Source: Candidatus Gastranaerophilales bacterium
Lineage (GTDB): Bacteria > Cyanobacteriota > Vampirovibrionia > Gastranaerophilales > Gastranaerophilaceae
DNA length: 60,582 nucleotides
Reading direction: 5' to 3'
Assembly: GCA_944324225.1 (NCBI GenBank)
Contig: CALUVL010000014.1
Coordinates: forward strand, 1 to 60,582
Shown: piece by piece, positions 37,716 to 45,795 of the stretch
Numbering within the stretch: the first letter of the stretch is position 1
Layout: every line of letters starts with the position of its first letter
The notes under the pieces: generated by a model
Database searches by the model: none
Told to the model about the DNA's origin: nothing
The model's input: the letters and a program-made list of their open reading frames with translations, nothing else
Translations under genes and position numbers: made by a program

Positions 37716-38723
37716 ATGGCTAATGAAATTTCTAAAATATACAATGATATAGCAGAGTTACTTAATATTGCACGGGCGAAAGCGTATCATACTGTGAATT
37801 CCATTATGGTCGAAACATACTGGAAAATCGGACAGCGTATTGTAGAAGAAGAGCAGGGCGGTGCTTCCCGTGCGGAATATGGAACGAAGCTTATTGAAAA
37901 TTTGTCAAGATACCTGACGGATACCTTTGGTAAAGGCTTTTCGGAAGCAAATTTGCAGAATATGAGAAATTTTTATTTAGTTTATCCTGAATTCCCCAGA
38001 CAGTGTCTAGGAAATTTGAGTTGGTCAAATATAGCAAGGATTATAAGAATTGATAACCCAGATGAAAGAAATTATTACATGAATGAAGCGGCATCACAAA
38101 ACTGGTCATACCGTCAACTTGAACGCAATATCAAAAGCGGTTATTATCACAGACTTTTATCAACTCAAGAAGGGGGAAGTAACACAGAAAAATGTCTGCC
38201 GGCTGTAATTAACACTAAAGAATTCATTAAAGATCCGTATGTTTTGGAATTTTTGGATTTGCCTGAAAACATTGAAGGCAAAGAAAGTACATTAGAATCG
38301 GCTTTAATTACAAATTTACAGAAGTTTTTACTTGAATTAGGCAAAGGATTTTCTTTTGTTGCCCGCCAATTCAGAATTAGCACCGAAACCGATCATTTTT
38401 ATGCTGATTTGGTGTTTTATAATTACCTGCTCAAATGTTTTGTTGTGATAGATTTAAAGACAACAAAATTATCCCATGCCGACATCGGGCAAATGGATAT
38501 GTACGTCAGAATGTTTGATGAACTAAAGCGTGGAGCGGACGACAATCCAACAATCGGTATAATTTTGTGCACAGATAAGTCCGAAACTATGGTCAAATAT
38601 TCTGTGTTGCAGGAAAGTCAGCAGATTTTTGCAAGCAAGTATAAAACAGTTCTCCCGACAGAAGAAGAACTTGCGGATATGATTGCTAAGGAAAATATAA
38701 AATTATTGACTGAACAAGACTAA
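37716..38723 (+). CDS. YhcG/DUF1016-family PDDEXK nuclease
   Basis: An N-terminal winged-helix domain (about 1-150: YWKIGQRIVEEEQGG, GFSEANLQNMRNFYLVYPEF, LSWSNIARII) is followed by a PDDEXK nuclease domain (about 170-330). The latter contains FVARQFRISTETDHFYADLVFYNYLLKCFVVIDLKT, with the catalytic D and D-x-K. This family occurs in defence islands and beside type I systems. AGAGG lies six bases before the ATG. It is the last + strand gene before the transposition module. Confidence 0.9.
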   Translation: MANEISKIYNDIAELLNIARAKAYHTVNSIMVETYWKIGQRIVEEEQGGASRAEYGTKLIENLSRYLTDTFGKGFSEANLQNMRNFYLVYPEFPRQCLGNLSWSNIARIIRIDNPDERNYYMNEAASQNWSYRQLERNIKSGYYHRLLSTQEGGSNTEKCLPAVINTKEFIKDPYVLEFLDLPENIEGKESTLESALITNLQKFLLELGKGFSFVARQFRISTETDHFYADLVFYNYLLKCFVVIDLKTTKLSHADIGQMDMYVRMFDELKRGADDNPTIGIILCTDKSETMVKYSVLQESQQIFASKYKTVLPTEEELADMIAKENIKLLTEQD

Positions 38724-38836
38724 TCAAACCCCGTTCAAAAAGTGTTCAACTGGTGGATTAAGGCGGGTTATGTATGACTTATATATAAATTCCTCATCAA
38801 AAGCATTTAAGGCTTTAAAACGGCAATTCTGGAAAG

Positions 38837-39265
38837 TTATTCTTCATAAGTTATACCCAAAATCTTTTCTTCAATTTCTCGAATGGTTTTGGGTGATATT
38901 TCTCGATTGTTTGCTTTTTTCGGGGCGTGTTTATCATTCAATACTTTATCCTCATAAGTTTTGACGTTTTTAAGCAAAGTCATTATTTTCGTTACAGTAT
39001 GCAATCTTGAGGGTTCAACCCTTTCCCCGTTTGATATATCTGCTTTTATTGTGTCTAAAAGGGTTCTGCCGAAATTGTATAAATCTTCATGGAATGTTGT
39101 TTGGGATTTTATAAATTCAATCCGTTTATTTTCCCAATTATCAGCAGATTTCCAACGGCGAAGAGTTCTTTCATTCACATTCAATTGTTTTGCTATACTT
39201 TCTAATGTCATAAATTTTTCAGTATAAAGTTTTGCGGCAGTTTCTGCTAAAACGTGTTTTTTCAT
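38837..39265 (-). CDS. Small helix-turn-helix protein, terminase-small-subunit/DUF1804-like
   Basis: Residues about 8-42 form a HTH with a KxWKSADNWENKR-type tail (IAKQLNVNERTLRRWKSADNW), the arrangement seen in phage small terminases and Mu-family DUF1804 proteins. A helical C-terminus follows. GGAGG lies ten bases before the ATG at 39265; an ATG at 39301 overlapping the previous stop is also possible. As last gene of the transposition operon it may help target or end recognition; the exact role is unknown. Confidence 0.65.
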   Translation of the reverse strand: MKKHVLAETAAKLYTEKFMTLESIAKQLNVNERTLRRWKSADNWENKRIEFIKSQTTFHEDLYNFGRTLLDTIKADISNGERVEPSRLHTVTKIMTLLKNVKTYEDKVLNDKHAPKKANNREISPKTIREIEEKILGITYEE

Positions 39266-39297
39266 ATTCTGAGTACCTCCGGCATACACAAGATAAC

Positions 39298-40965
39298 TCA
39301 TTTTTCAGCATTTTCAAGTCCTGTTTTACTATAAATTTTATCAAGCGGGTTATAATATTCTTTTTCCTGGTTTCCTATTAGATTTTTGTATATTTTAACG
39401 AAATTGGCTAAACTGTAATAACCTAATGATTTTTGGATAAATGTAACAGGAATATTTTGTTTCAAACATAAATTGGCAAAATTGTGCTGCAAGTCACTTG
39501 GGTATAGTCTTTGAATTCCAAGTTGTATGGATAAACCTCTTAAAACAACACCTTCAAAATATTGCTGAGGAGATTTTGGAGAATTGAATTTAAAAACAAA
39601 ATCACTCGGAGCAGGGTTTGTCTTTTTCAATTTCTTTTGCAAAATGCCTGATATTTTATTATCAATTTTCAGCGTTCTTGCTGCAGTTCCGCCTTTGTTT
39701 ACAACAAGGCGTTGTTCATAAAGAAAATATTTTAAAAATATTGTGTTATCCTCAAAATTTATCCTATCCCAGGTTAATCCTAATAACTCCGGCACACTTG
39801 CACCTGTTGATAGCGAAAGATATAGAACAGGGTATGCAGCGGGGTATTTTAATTGACAAGTATGCAACAAGTAGGCTATTTCATCCTCTGATAAAATATT
39901 CATATCAAGGGCATAGACATTTTGAATGATTTTATCACCTCTTGTAACAAGACTATTTGTTTTAGGACAGACCGCTCTTATGATTCTTTTTAGTAATGAA
40001 ATATACATATTGACAGATGCCAGCTGAAATCCGTTGTCAAACATATATTGTTTGTATTTTGAAACTGTCCGGGTTGTTATTTCTCTTATGGTTAAGTTGT
40101 CAAAATGTGCTTGTAAATGATTTTTATAATCTGTTTTTTCATGTATAAACCTTTCCAGCTTGTTTTCCAGACGCAGACGGGTTAAATAAATATTTGCCGC
40201 CTTTTTAAACTCCATATTAAGAGGTTCCTCAGCTTTCATCGAGTATATTTTGACCTTTGGCGGGTTTATATTATTTCTGAAATATTTAATCTGTTCTTTG
40301 GTAAATTCAGTTTTTATCTTTCTTAAAAATGCATTAGCATTATAGGCATAAGGCTGTTCTATTTTTTGTTCGGATTGCAGTTGCTTTTGAGTTCTGTATA
40401 AGGCTTCTGATGCGGATAATTTTTCTTTTGTCAGGTAATATTTTTTGAAGCAAGTATATATCTCCTCAGGTATAGAGTTTTCTGAAGAATTATGATAATT
40501 GGGTAATATTCCTCTAAAGCCGTATTTGTTGTAATTACTGAGAATTCTAGTAAATGTAGGATATGGAATCTTTTTATAGCCAGAGGTTTCGTTAAATAAG
40601 TCAACAACCTGTCTTAAGTTTTTCGTTCCTGCTTGATGAACAAAATTCAATAATTCTGCATATCTTTTTACTTTGTTTTGGGTTTCTTCACCAAATTTTA
40701 GAAGTTCTTCATATCCATCTTCTTCTTCAATAATGATTGGTTTAAAACTACTAATAGCAGGGGGAGTATAATTATATGTTTTGGAAATCTTTTTGGGATT
40801 AAAAAAATATGTATCATTGTTTTTTATAATCACCTGACTTTTTAATAAATCAGATAATATATCTTTCACATCCTGTTCCTGAAACTCAGATATTGTAATG
40901 ATTTCATCAAGACTGAATTTGTCTAATCTTCTTGCTATTTTTATTATTAAATCCTTATTTTTCAA
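39298..40965 (-). CDS. Tyrosine-recombinase-like protein with substituted catalytic residues
   Basis: The C-terminal region (about 255-530) has the fold signature of phage integrases, for example STGASVPELLGLTWDRIN and LYPSDLQHNFANLC. However, the box I Arg is Ser (S390), the box II H-x-x-R is S490-x-x-Q493, and the His/Trp position is Tyr (Y516). Only H494 and the nucleophile-position Y526 remain. The N-terminal half has winged-helix and transposase-type HTH segments (TFTRILSNYNKYGFRGILPNY). It starts at TTG with AAAGGA seven bases upstream, overlapping the ATPase stop by 11 bases. Probably a DNA-binding accessory rather than an active recombinase. Confidence 0.8.
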   Translation of the reverse strand: MKNKDLIIKIARRLDKFSLDEIITISEFQEQDVKDILSDLLKSQVIIKNNDTYFFNPKKISKTYNYTPPAISSFKPIIIEEEDGYEELLKFGEETQNKVKRYAELLNFVHQAGTKNLRQVVDLFNETSGYKKIPYPTFTRILSNYNKYGFRGILPNYHNSSENSIPEEIYTCFKKYYLTKEKLSASEALYRTQKQLQSEQKIEQPYAYNANAFLRKIKTEFTKEQIKYFRNNINPPKVKIYSMKAEEPLNMEFKKAANIYLTRLRLENKLERFIHEKTDYKNHLQAHFDNLTIREITTRTVSKYKQYMFDNGFQLASVNMYISLLKRIIRAVCPKTNSLVTRGDKIIQNVYALDMNILSEDEIAYLLHTCQLKYPAAYPVLYLSLSTGASVPELLGLTWDRINFEDNTIFLKYFLYEQRLVVNKGGTAARTLKIDNKISGILQKKLKKTNPAPSDFVFKFNSPKSPQQYFEGVVLRGLSIQLGIQRLYPSDLQHNFANLCLKQNIPVTFIQKSLGYYSLANFVKIYKNLIGNQEKEYYNPLDKIYSKTGLENAEK

Positions 40966-41644
40966 TTGTTAGTCCTTTCACCTGTTTTACATCTATTTTG
41001 TTTAATCCGTTTGTTTTGGCTAAATTCTCCAATAGAGAAATTCCTTTAATTACCTGTCTAAAACGGTTTATTTTCTCAAAAAATATTTCTTTGGCTTCAT
41101 CGGTTATTTTAATTTCGGATAATTCTTCGATAATAACATCCAGATCGTCTTTAGAAAAAGGCTTAAACTCAATAATCTCCGAGATTCTGTCATATAGATG
41201 TCTGTATTTACCGAGTTTTGTTTTTGCTTCCTGCATTCCTATTAATACCATCGGTACCCCAGTTAAGTCATGTAAATCTCTTAAGGTTTCAACAATTCTG
41301 TGACGGTTGATAAGATAATCCACTTCATCAATGATTATGACTTGCGGTTTTAATCTTAAATGAGTGATACATTGTTCTATAAGATCCGCCATTTTTCTTG
41401 AGGGTGATTCGCCTAATTCATAAACGATTTTTTCTAATAGCCACCTGCAAGTCATTTTATTTTGGGCCCTTACATAGACCGCATCATTTTGTGTTGCCCA
41501 CCAAACTGCTGTTCGACTTTTTCCTAAACCAGGATCACCATAGATTAATCCCATCTTAGGCACATCATTGGATTTATCTATTAAGTTATTCATTAATCCT
41601 ATGAAGTTTTTGACATTACGAGTTTTTACAAATAATTTGTGCAT
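40955..41644 (-). CDS. MuB/TniB-like AAA+ transposition ATPase
   Basis: A DNA-binding ATPase that delivers target DNA to the transposase. Walker A is GDPGLGKSRT, Walker B VIIIDEVDYL; sensor-like LIGMQEAKTKL and an arginine-finger region YDRISEIIEF follow. The best start is ATG 41644 with AAGGAGG just upstream and downstream of the transposase stop; an upstream in-frame ATG (41683) lacks a good site. Order MuA-MuB is as in phage Mu. Confidence 0.9.
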   Translation of the reverse strand: MHKLFVKTRNVKNFIGLMNNLIDKSNDVPKMGLIYGDPGLGKSRTAVWWATQNDAVYVRAQNKMTCRWLLEKIVYELGESPSRKMADLIEQCITHLRLKPQVIIIDEVDYLINRHRIVETLRDLHDLTGVPMVLIGMQEAKTKLGKYRHLYDRISEIIEFKPFSKDDLDVIIEELSEIKITDEAKEIFFEKINRFRQVIKGISLLENLAKTNGLNKIDVKQVKGLTIEK

Positions 41645-41657
41645 CAAAACCTCCTTA

Positions 41658-43598
41658 TCAGCCATATATTTGTTCATATTCATCGGTTAATTTATATTCT
41701 GAAATCCAGTCTTGCTCTTTTTTAGAAAGAGTTTCTTTATTTAGAAGATATTCATACTTTTCAAACCTTGTTTGAAAACAGCCGCTAAAATTTTCACTAT
41801 TTTCCTCTTGTTTTATTTCAAGCCTAAATTGATTTAAGTCATCATCATTTTGCTTTTCAATCAAATCCATCGTTAATAAAGGTGTATGAACTTGATTTCG
41901 TTTTATTTGATTTATATATTCCTGTTCGGTTCTTTTTTCTAATTGCTTTTTAATTTTTGTTTTTTGTTTAAGATCTTCAATGTCTTTGGCTTCACCCAGA
42001 TAATTTACCAGAGGATGAATGGACTCAACTCTTTTTGCTTCACACAAAAACTCTCCGTTCAATTTATAAACCTTGATTGAACTTAAGTTGAACAGGCTAT
42101 ATTTGATAATGACTTCTTTTTTGTATCCGAATAAGGCTTCATCATAATAATTGTTTTTTAAGAATAAAATACCGTTTCTATAAATTTTCTTTATCTCACG
42201 AGCCATCATTAGGTCATCTAATGTTTCCAAATTAACACCTTCACCTTTACCGCTTTCAAGGATTTCGCCTATTGTTTTTCCTTTTATTTGCGGGCAGGGC
42301 TGCTCGTAATGATATTTTATGAGCCAATTTTTAATAAAATTTGTCACCTGTTCAAGAGACGGGATATTGACCTTATAAAGTGCTTTATGCAATTTCTCGT
42401 TTCGTTTTAGCTGTGCCGGCTTTTTGATAATACTCGTTCCTGAATATGATGGAAGCAAGACTTCACAGCTATCTTGTAATTCTCTAAACAACCTTTCAAT
42501 CGGTTTAGCCTTTGCATTATACGGCTTTGCATATACAGGCTGAATTCCGAGATTCGTAAATAAACCGCTTAATCCGTTTTCAATAAAATATTTTGCTTTA
42601 AATGCTTTGCCGTTATCCTGATAAACAAACTTCGGTACTTTGCCTAAATTTATTATTGAATTTCTTAATGCACTTGCAATACACTGAGTGTTTTCTTCCA
42701 GCATTATTTCAAATCCGACAAATCCACCGGATTTCCAATCCTGATATGCAACCATCATTGGTCTGACAGGTTTTCCGGTATATGGATGTTTAATAAAAAA
42801 TGATAATCTGTGTCCGTCACCGACAATAACATCCCCTACTTCAAGTTTGGAAACATCTCTTGTTATATATGGTAAAACCTTGTCATGCAGAGCTTTATTC
42901 CCTTCCCTTGCCTCTATCCAGGTGTTATAATGCTCGTTTTTGTAATTATTTGCAAATCTTCTGTATGTTAAATCACAGCATAAATTTTCAAATCCACGCT
43001 CTTTTAATGCCAGTTTGGTTAATTTAATTGCTTTGCCGATATTTAATTGATTAGGATGTAATAAATTTTTAAGTAATTCAGCTTCTTCTTCAGCCGACAT
43101 TGCGGATTTTTTAGTTTTCTCGCCAAAGGTATAATTGTTAATCAAACAATGCCAATCATCATTATAAGTACGAAGCTTTTTATGCCATTCATAAATTGTT
43201 CCTATTGCAACTTTACCTACTACATTGAATAACTCTTCGCAAATACAATTATGATTATATGCTTCAAGGAAATCTTTTCCGGCAATTGTTTTATTTTTCT
43301 TACCGGTTCTAAATTCATCCCATTTTTTGATTAAATCGTATTTTGCAAGAGCCAATTTCTTTTGTGTTTCAGGAACAACATACGATATCGGGGCTGTTAA
43401 AGCAGATTTTTCTTTGACGGTTGTTACTTTTTCTCTAACATTTTCTTCTAAGGATGTTACTAAAATTTCGTAAGATTTTGAGCATTTTCGGATTACGTAT
43501 TTATTTTTACTGATTGCTTTTCGAACGGCTCTTTCAGAAATACCTTTAATTTCTGCCAGTTCTTTTGTCGTAATCCAGTCTGTATTTGAGTTTCGCAT
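41658..43598 (-). CDS. MuA-like DDE transposase
   Basis: A 646-aa transposase of the Mu family. An N-terminal HTH (TTKELAEIKGISERAVRKAI) is followed by a second DNA-binding helical region, the rve catalytic core with D261 (VGDGHRL), D328 (YQDNGKAF) and E368 (KAKPIERLFREL), and a Mu-transposase C-terminal beta-barrel (about 430-540). GAGGAG lies seven bases before the ATG. It is transcribed divergently from the Mor-like gene over a 26-bp palindrome. Confidence 0.93.
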   Translation of the reverse strand: MRNSNTDWITTKELAEIKGISERAVRKAISKNKYVIRKCSKSYEILVTSLEENVREKVTTVKEKSALTAPISYVVPETQKKLALAKYDLIKKWDEFRTGKKNKTIAGKDFLEAYNHNCICEELFNVVGKVAIGTIYEWHKKLRTYNDDWHCLINNYTFGEKTKKSAMSAEEEAELLKNLLHPNQLNIGKAIKLTKLALKERGFENLCCDLTYRRFANNYKNEHYNTWIEAREGNKALHDKVLPYITRDVSKLEVGDVIVGDGHRLSFFIKHPYTGKPVRPMMVAYQDWKSGGFVGFEIMLEENTQCIASALRNSIINLGKVPKFVYQDNGKAFKAKYFIENGLSGLFTNLGIQPVYAKPYNAKAKPIERLFRELQDSCEVLLPSYSGTSIIKKPAQLKRNEKLHKALYKVNIPSLEQVTNFIKNWLIKYHYEQPCPQIKGKTIGEILESGKGEGVNLETLDDLMMAREIKKIYRNGILFLKNNYYDEALFGYKKEVIIKYSLFNLSSIKVYKLNGEFLCEAKRVESIHPLVNYLGEAKDIEDLKQKTKIKKQLEKRTEQEYINQIKRNQVHTPLLTMDLIEKQNDDDLNQFRLEIKQEENSENFSGCFQTRFEKYEYLLNKETLSKKEQDWISEYKLTDEYEQIYG

Positions 43599-43754
43599 GA
43601 TTATCTCCTCTCACACATTAACTCTGCTTTCCTCAAAAGTGTAGTCAATGTATCCATATCGAAACATATCCTTTTTGCTCTTTTCAATATTCAAAAATCA
43701 CTGTTTAAGTGATATTGAAAAAACAAAATATTTGATGTATTAAGAAAATTTTTC

Positions 43755-43790
43755 AAACGGAACTAAACGGAACCTTTAAAGGTTCCGTTT
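43755..43790. promoter_or_regulatory. Three 10-bp sites including a 26-bp perfect palindrome
   Basis: AAACGGAACT (43755), AAACGGAACC (43765) and the inverted GGTTCCGTTT (43781) around a TTTAAA centre; 43765-43790 is a perfect palindrome. It lies in the divergent region between the transposase and the Mor-like gene, just before TATAAT-like sequence at 43794. The same word is repeated at the presumed right end (45274). Likely an operator and internal binding site for the transposase or Mor-like protein. Confidence 0.75.
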
Positions 43791-43816
43791 GTACTATAAT
43801 TAAGAAAAGGAGTAAT

Positions 43817-44116
43817 ATGGTTAGAAATTCCGAAACAGAACCTGTATGGTCAAAATACATAACTGAAGATAATTTGCCGACAGAAGATTTAAAATATCTC
43901 TGCTCTATTATTGGCTTAGAGGCGACTAAAAAATTAATGTTTAATGCTTCAGGAGAAAAGTTTTCAATCCATGCTCACTGCAATCAGCAATACAAAAAAC
44001 AGTATATTATTGATAATTACCTTGATGCAACGAGTGTAAACAGATTAGCTTTAGCGTGTGATACAACCTCCAGATATGTTTATAAAGTTATTAAAGAGCA
44101 TGTTGAGAGAAGATAG
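43817..44116 (+). CDS. Mor/C-like transcription activator
   Basis: A 99-aa protein with the layout of phage Mu Mor: DLKYLCSIIGLEATKKLMFNASG (dimerisation part), a short strand, then KKQYIIDNYLDATSVNRLALACDTTSRYVYKVIKEHV as HTH. Mu Mor activates middle transcription. GGAG lies upstream of the ATG. It precedes the kinase by 12 bases and probably controls it and/or the divergent transposase. Confidence 0.68.
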   Translation: MVRNSETEPVWSKYITEDNLPTEDLKYLCSIIGLEATKKLMFNASGEKFSIHAHCNQQYKKQYIIDNYLDATSVNRLALACDTTSRYVYKVIKEHVERR

Positions 44117-44128
44117 GGTAAAGAATAA

Positions 44129-45274
44129 ATGTATGAAAATTATTTAGCTGAATTAAAAAAGGATATGCAATTAACTGATGAATTTGCAGAATTCTATACT
44201 CCTTTTGAAAGAAAGGATATAATATTAATTTTATCAACATTACATTCTTATTTAATAAATTTATTCAAATGTATGAATGGAAGATTACCAACTAAAGATT
44301 ATACAGCTCATTTTTGGGCAGATCCTAGTCGAGAACTGATTGATACAATTGATAAAATTGAAACATTGCAACGCCGATTGAAAAATTCTGAATATTCTTT
44401 TCAAATCGAAGAATATAATCAAAGCATTATTAATAAATGCAACGAATTTCTGAGTTCAAGTGGAGGAAGTACAATTCCTGAATATATGGAAAAAATTGAG
44501 TTGTATTATGCTGTACCTATTTTTATTAAAACTAATACAGTAAGCATAGAACATCCAAATAATAAAAGTGTTAGTAATCTTATCCAAATAGGTGAAGGTT
44601 CATATGCGTTAACATACAAATATCATGATAATTTTTATGATAGAGATTTTGTTATTAAAAGGGCAAAAAAAGATTTATCTGAAAAAGAATTAAAACGATT
44701 TAAACAAGAATTTGAAATAATGAAAGGGCTAAAATCTCCTTATATTGTTGAAGTTTATTCATATAAAGATAATAATTCGTACATTATGGAATATATGGAT
44801 TATACCTTGGATAAATTTTTAAAACTCAATAACGATAAAATATCTTCCGGTGTTCGAAAATCAATAATATTACAATTATTGAAAGCCTGTAAATATCTAC
44901 ATGAAAAAGGCTATTTACATAGAGATTTATCACCAAGCAATGTTTTAATTAAAGTATATGATGATGTATTAGTTGTAAAGATTGCAGATTTTGGTCTGGC
45001 AAAAAATCCAGAGAATAAGTTAACAACCGTCAATACCGAGTTTAAAGGCTATTTTAATGATCCTAATTTGAAACTTGAAGGTTTTAACAATTATTCAATA
45101 TCACACGAAATATATGCTCTTACAATGCTTATATATTTTATTACGACTGGCAGAACCAATACATCTAAAATAACAGATAGAAAATTAAATAATTTTGTTA
45201 GTAAAGGGCTTGGAGATAAATCTAACCGTTATAAATCTGTTGACGAATTATGTGAGGCTTATCGAAATTTGTAG
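44129..45274 (+). CDS. Eukaryotic-like serine/threonine protein kinase (cargo)
   Basis: A helical N-terminal domain of about 140 residues is followed by a full kinase domain: glycine loop GEGSYA (155-160), ATP-anchoring K177, HRD (264-266) with N271, and DFG (287-289), so it should be active. No membrane segment is seen, unlike most bacterial sensor kinases. It sits between the Mor-like gene and the end repeats of the transposon and overlaps the first repeat with its stop codon. Ser/Thr kinases carried by mobile elements often act in phage exclusion; that role is inference here. AT-rich. Confidence 0.85.
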   Translation: MYENYLAELKKDMQLTDEFAEFYTPFERKDIILILSTLHSYLINLFKCMNGRLPTKDYTAHFWADPSRELIDTIDKIETLQRRLKNSEYSFQIEEYNQSIINKCNEFLSSSGGSTIPEYMEKIELYYAVPIFIKTNTVSIEHPNNKSVSNLIQIGEGSYALTYKYHDNFYDRDFVIKRAKKDLSEKELKRFKQEFEIMKGLKSPYIVEVYSYKDNNSYIMEYMDYTLDKFLKLNNDKISSGVRKSIILQLLKACKYLHEKGYLHRDLSPSNVLIKVYDDVLVVKIADFGLAKNPENKLTTVNTEFKGYFNDPNLKLEGFNNYSISHEIYALTMLIYFITTGRTNTSKITDRKLNNFVSKGLGDKSNRYKSVDELCEAYRNL

Positions 45275-45346
45275 GTTCCGTTTGGTTCCGCAAAAAAGTT
45301 CCGTTATGGTTCCGTTTTGTGGCAGAAAAATATTTTTTACGGAACT
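45274..45346 (+). repeat. Clustered GGTTCCGTTT repeats, probable transposon right end
   Basis: Direct copies start at 45274, 45284, 45297 and 45308 (10-13 bp spacing), with an inverted copy ACGGAACT at 45339-45346, followed by CA. The first copy overlaps the kinase stop. The words match those in the transposase promoter (43755-43790), a pattern expected for transposase-binding end sites. Confidence 0.75.
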
Positions 45347-45505
45347 CATGTTACTTTTTGACGGCAAAAGTCCTATGTTTGTTATCGGGTATTACCCTAC
45401 AGAAATAAGACTTTATGGCATATTATTACCAACTTTTTATATACTTATGAGTATAATAGACCCTAAAATCGGACATACCGGACTTTTCTGTAACCCTAAA
45501 TTATT

Positions 45506-45607
45506 CTAAACTTCCTTTGCACAGAGGCACTTTGAGGCAAGTTCCCTTTTTCTGTATTGTCCTGTTTCTTTACATGTGGTCTGCGGGGTATTAATTCTTA
45601 AATCCAT
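45506..45607 (-). CDS. 33-aa cysteine-containing peptide
   Basis: ATG at 45607 with AAGGAG eight bases upstream opens a 33-codon frame ending at 45506. The product begins MDLRINTPQTTCKETGQYRK and has Cys at 12, 27 and 29 and many basic residues. The strong ribosome binding site is the main support. It lies 32 bases downstream of the tRNA-Gln terminator on the same strand and outside the presumed transposon. No family recognised. Confidence 0.45.
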   Translation of the reverse strand: MDLRINTPQTTCKETGQYRKRELASKCLCAKEV

Positions 45608-45639
45608 TTGATACTCTCCTTGTTGTTAATTAATTAATA

Positions 45640-45662
45640 AAGCCGGAATTTAAGTCCGGCTT
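45640..45662 (-). terminator. Terminator after tRNA-Gln
   Basis: AAGCCGGA pairs with TCCGGCTT over a 7-base loop, followed on the - strand by a T-rich stretch. It closes the tRNA transcript. Confidence 0.7.
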
Positions 45663-45684
45663 GCATTTCTTATATTTAAAAATC

Positions 45685-45755
45685 TGGGGCGAAAGGATTC
45701 GAACCTCTGAATGCCTGGACCAAAACCAGGTGCCTTACCGCTTGGCGACGCCCCA
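45685..45755 (-). tRNA. tRNA-Gln (anticodon UUG)
   Basis: On the - strand the sequence folds as a complete 71-nt cloverleaf: acceptor TGGGGCG pairing with CGCCCCA, anticodon stem CCTGG/CCAGG with loop TTTTGGT (anticodon TTG), and T arm AGAGGTTCGAATCCTTT. CCA is not encoded. It is a single tRNA gene. Confidence 0.95.
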
Positions 45756-45795
45756 TTACAGGTACTTCTTTATTGTAGCGTCTAAATCTTTATTG

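Larger units (their letters stand above)
38750..45346 (-). mobile_element. Mu-like transposon (approximate limits)
   Basis: Contains MuA-like, MuB-like, recombinase-like and HTH genes on the - strand, and Mor-like and kinase genes on the + strand. The right limit is set by a cluster of 10-bp repeats at 45274-45346, the last of which is inverted and followed by CA, the usual terminal dinucleotide of Mu-type elements. The left limit is a guess: no matching repeats were found in 38724-38836, so the left end could also lie further left and include the defence island. Target-site duplications were not identified. Confidence 0.6.

Noticed and set aside
38770-38964. A + strand ORF between the YhcG gene and the HTH gene
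   Set aside because: It overlaps the HTH gene on the other strand and lacks a ribosome binding site.
45274-45346. Possible CRISPR-like array (repeated GGTTCCG)
   Set aside because: Repeat units are only about 10 bp with 10-13 bp spacing and no unique spacers; no cas genes are present. End-binding sites fit better.
45195-45509. A + strand ORF across the kinase end and the repeats
   Set aside because: It is out of frame with the kinase, has no ribosome binding site and runs through the repeat cluster and transposon boundary; it looks like chance.
45346-45755. tRNA-Gln as attachment site of the element
   Set aside because: The tyrosine-recombinase-like protein lacks catalytic residues, the element is of Mu type, and no second copy of the tRNA 3' end was noticed.
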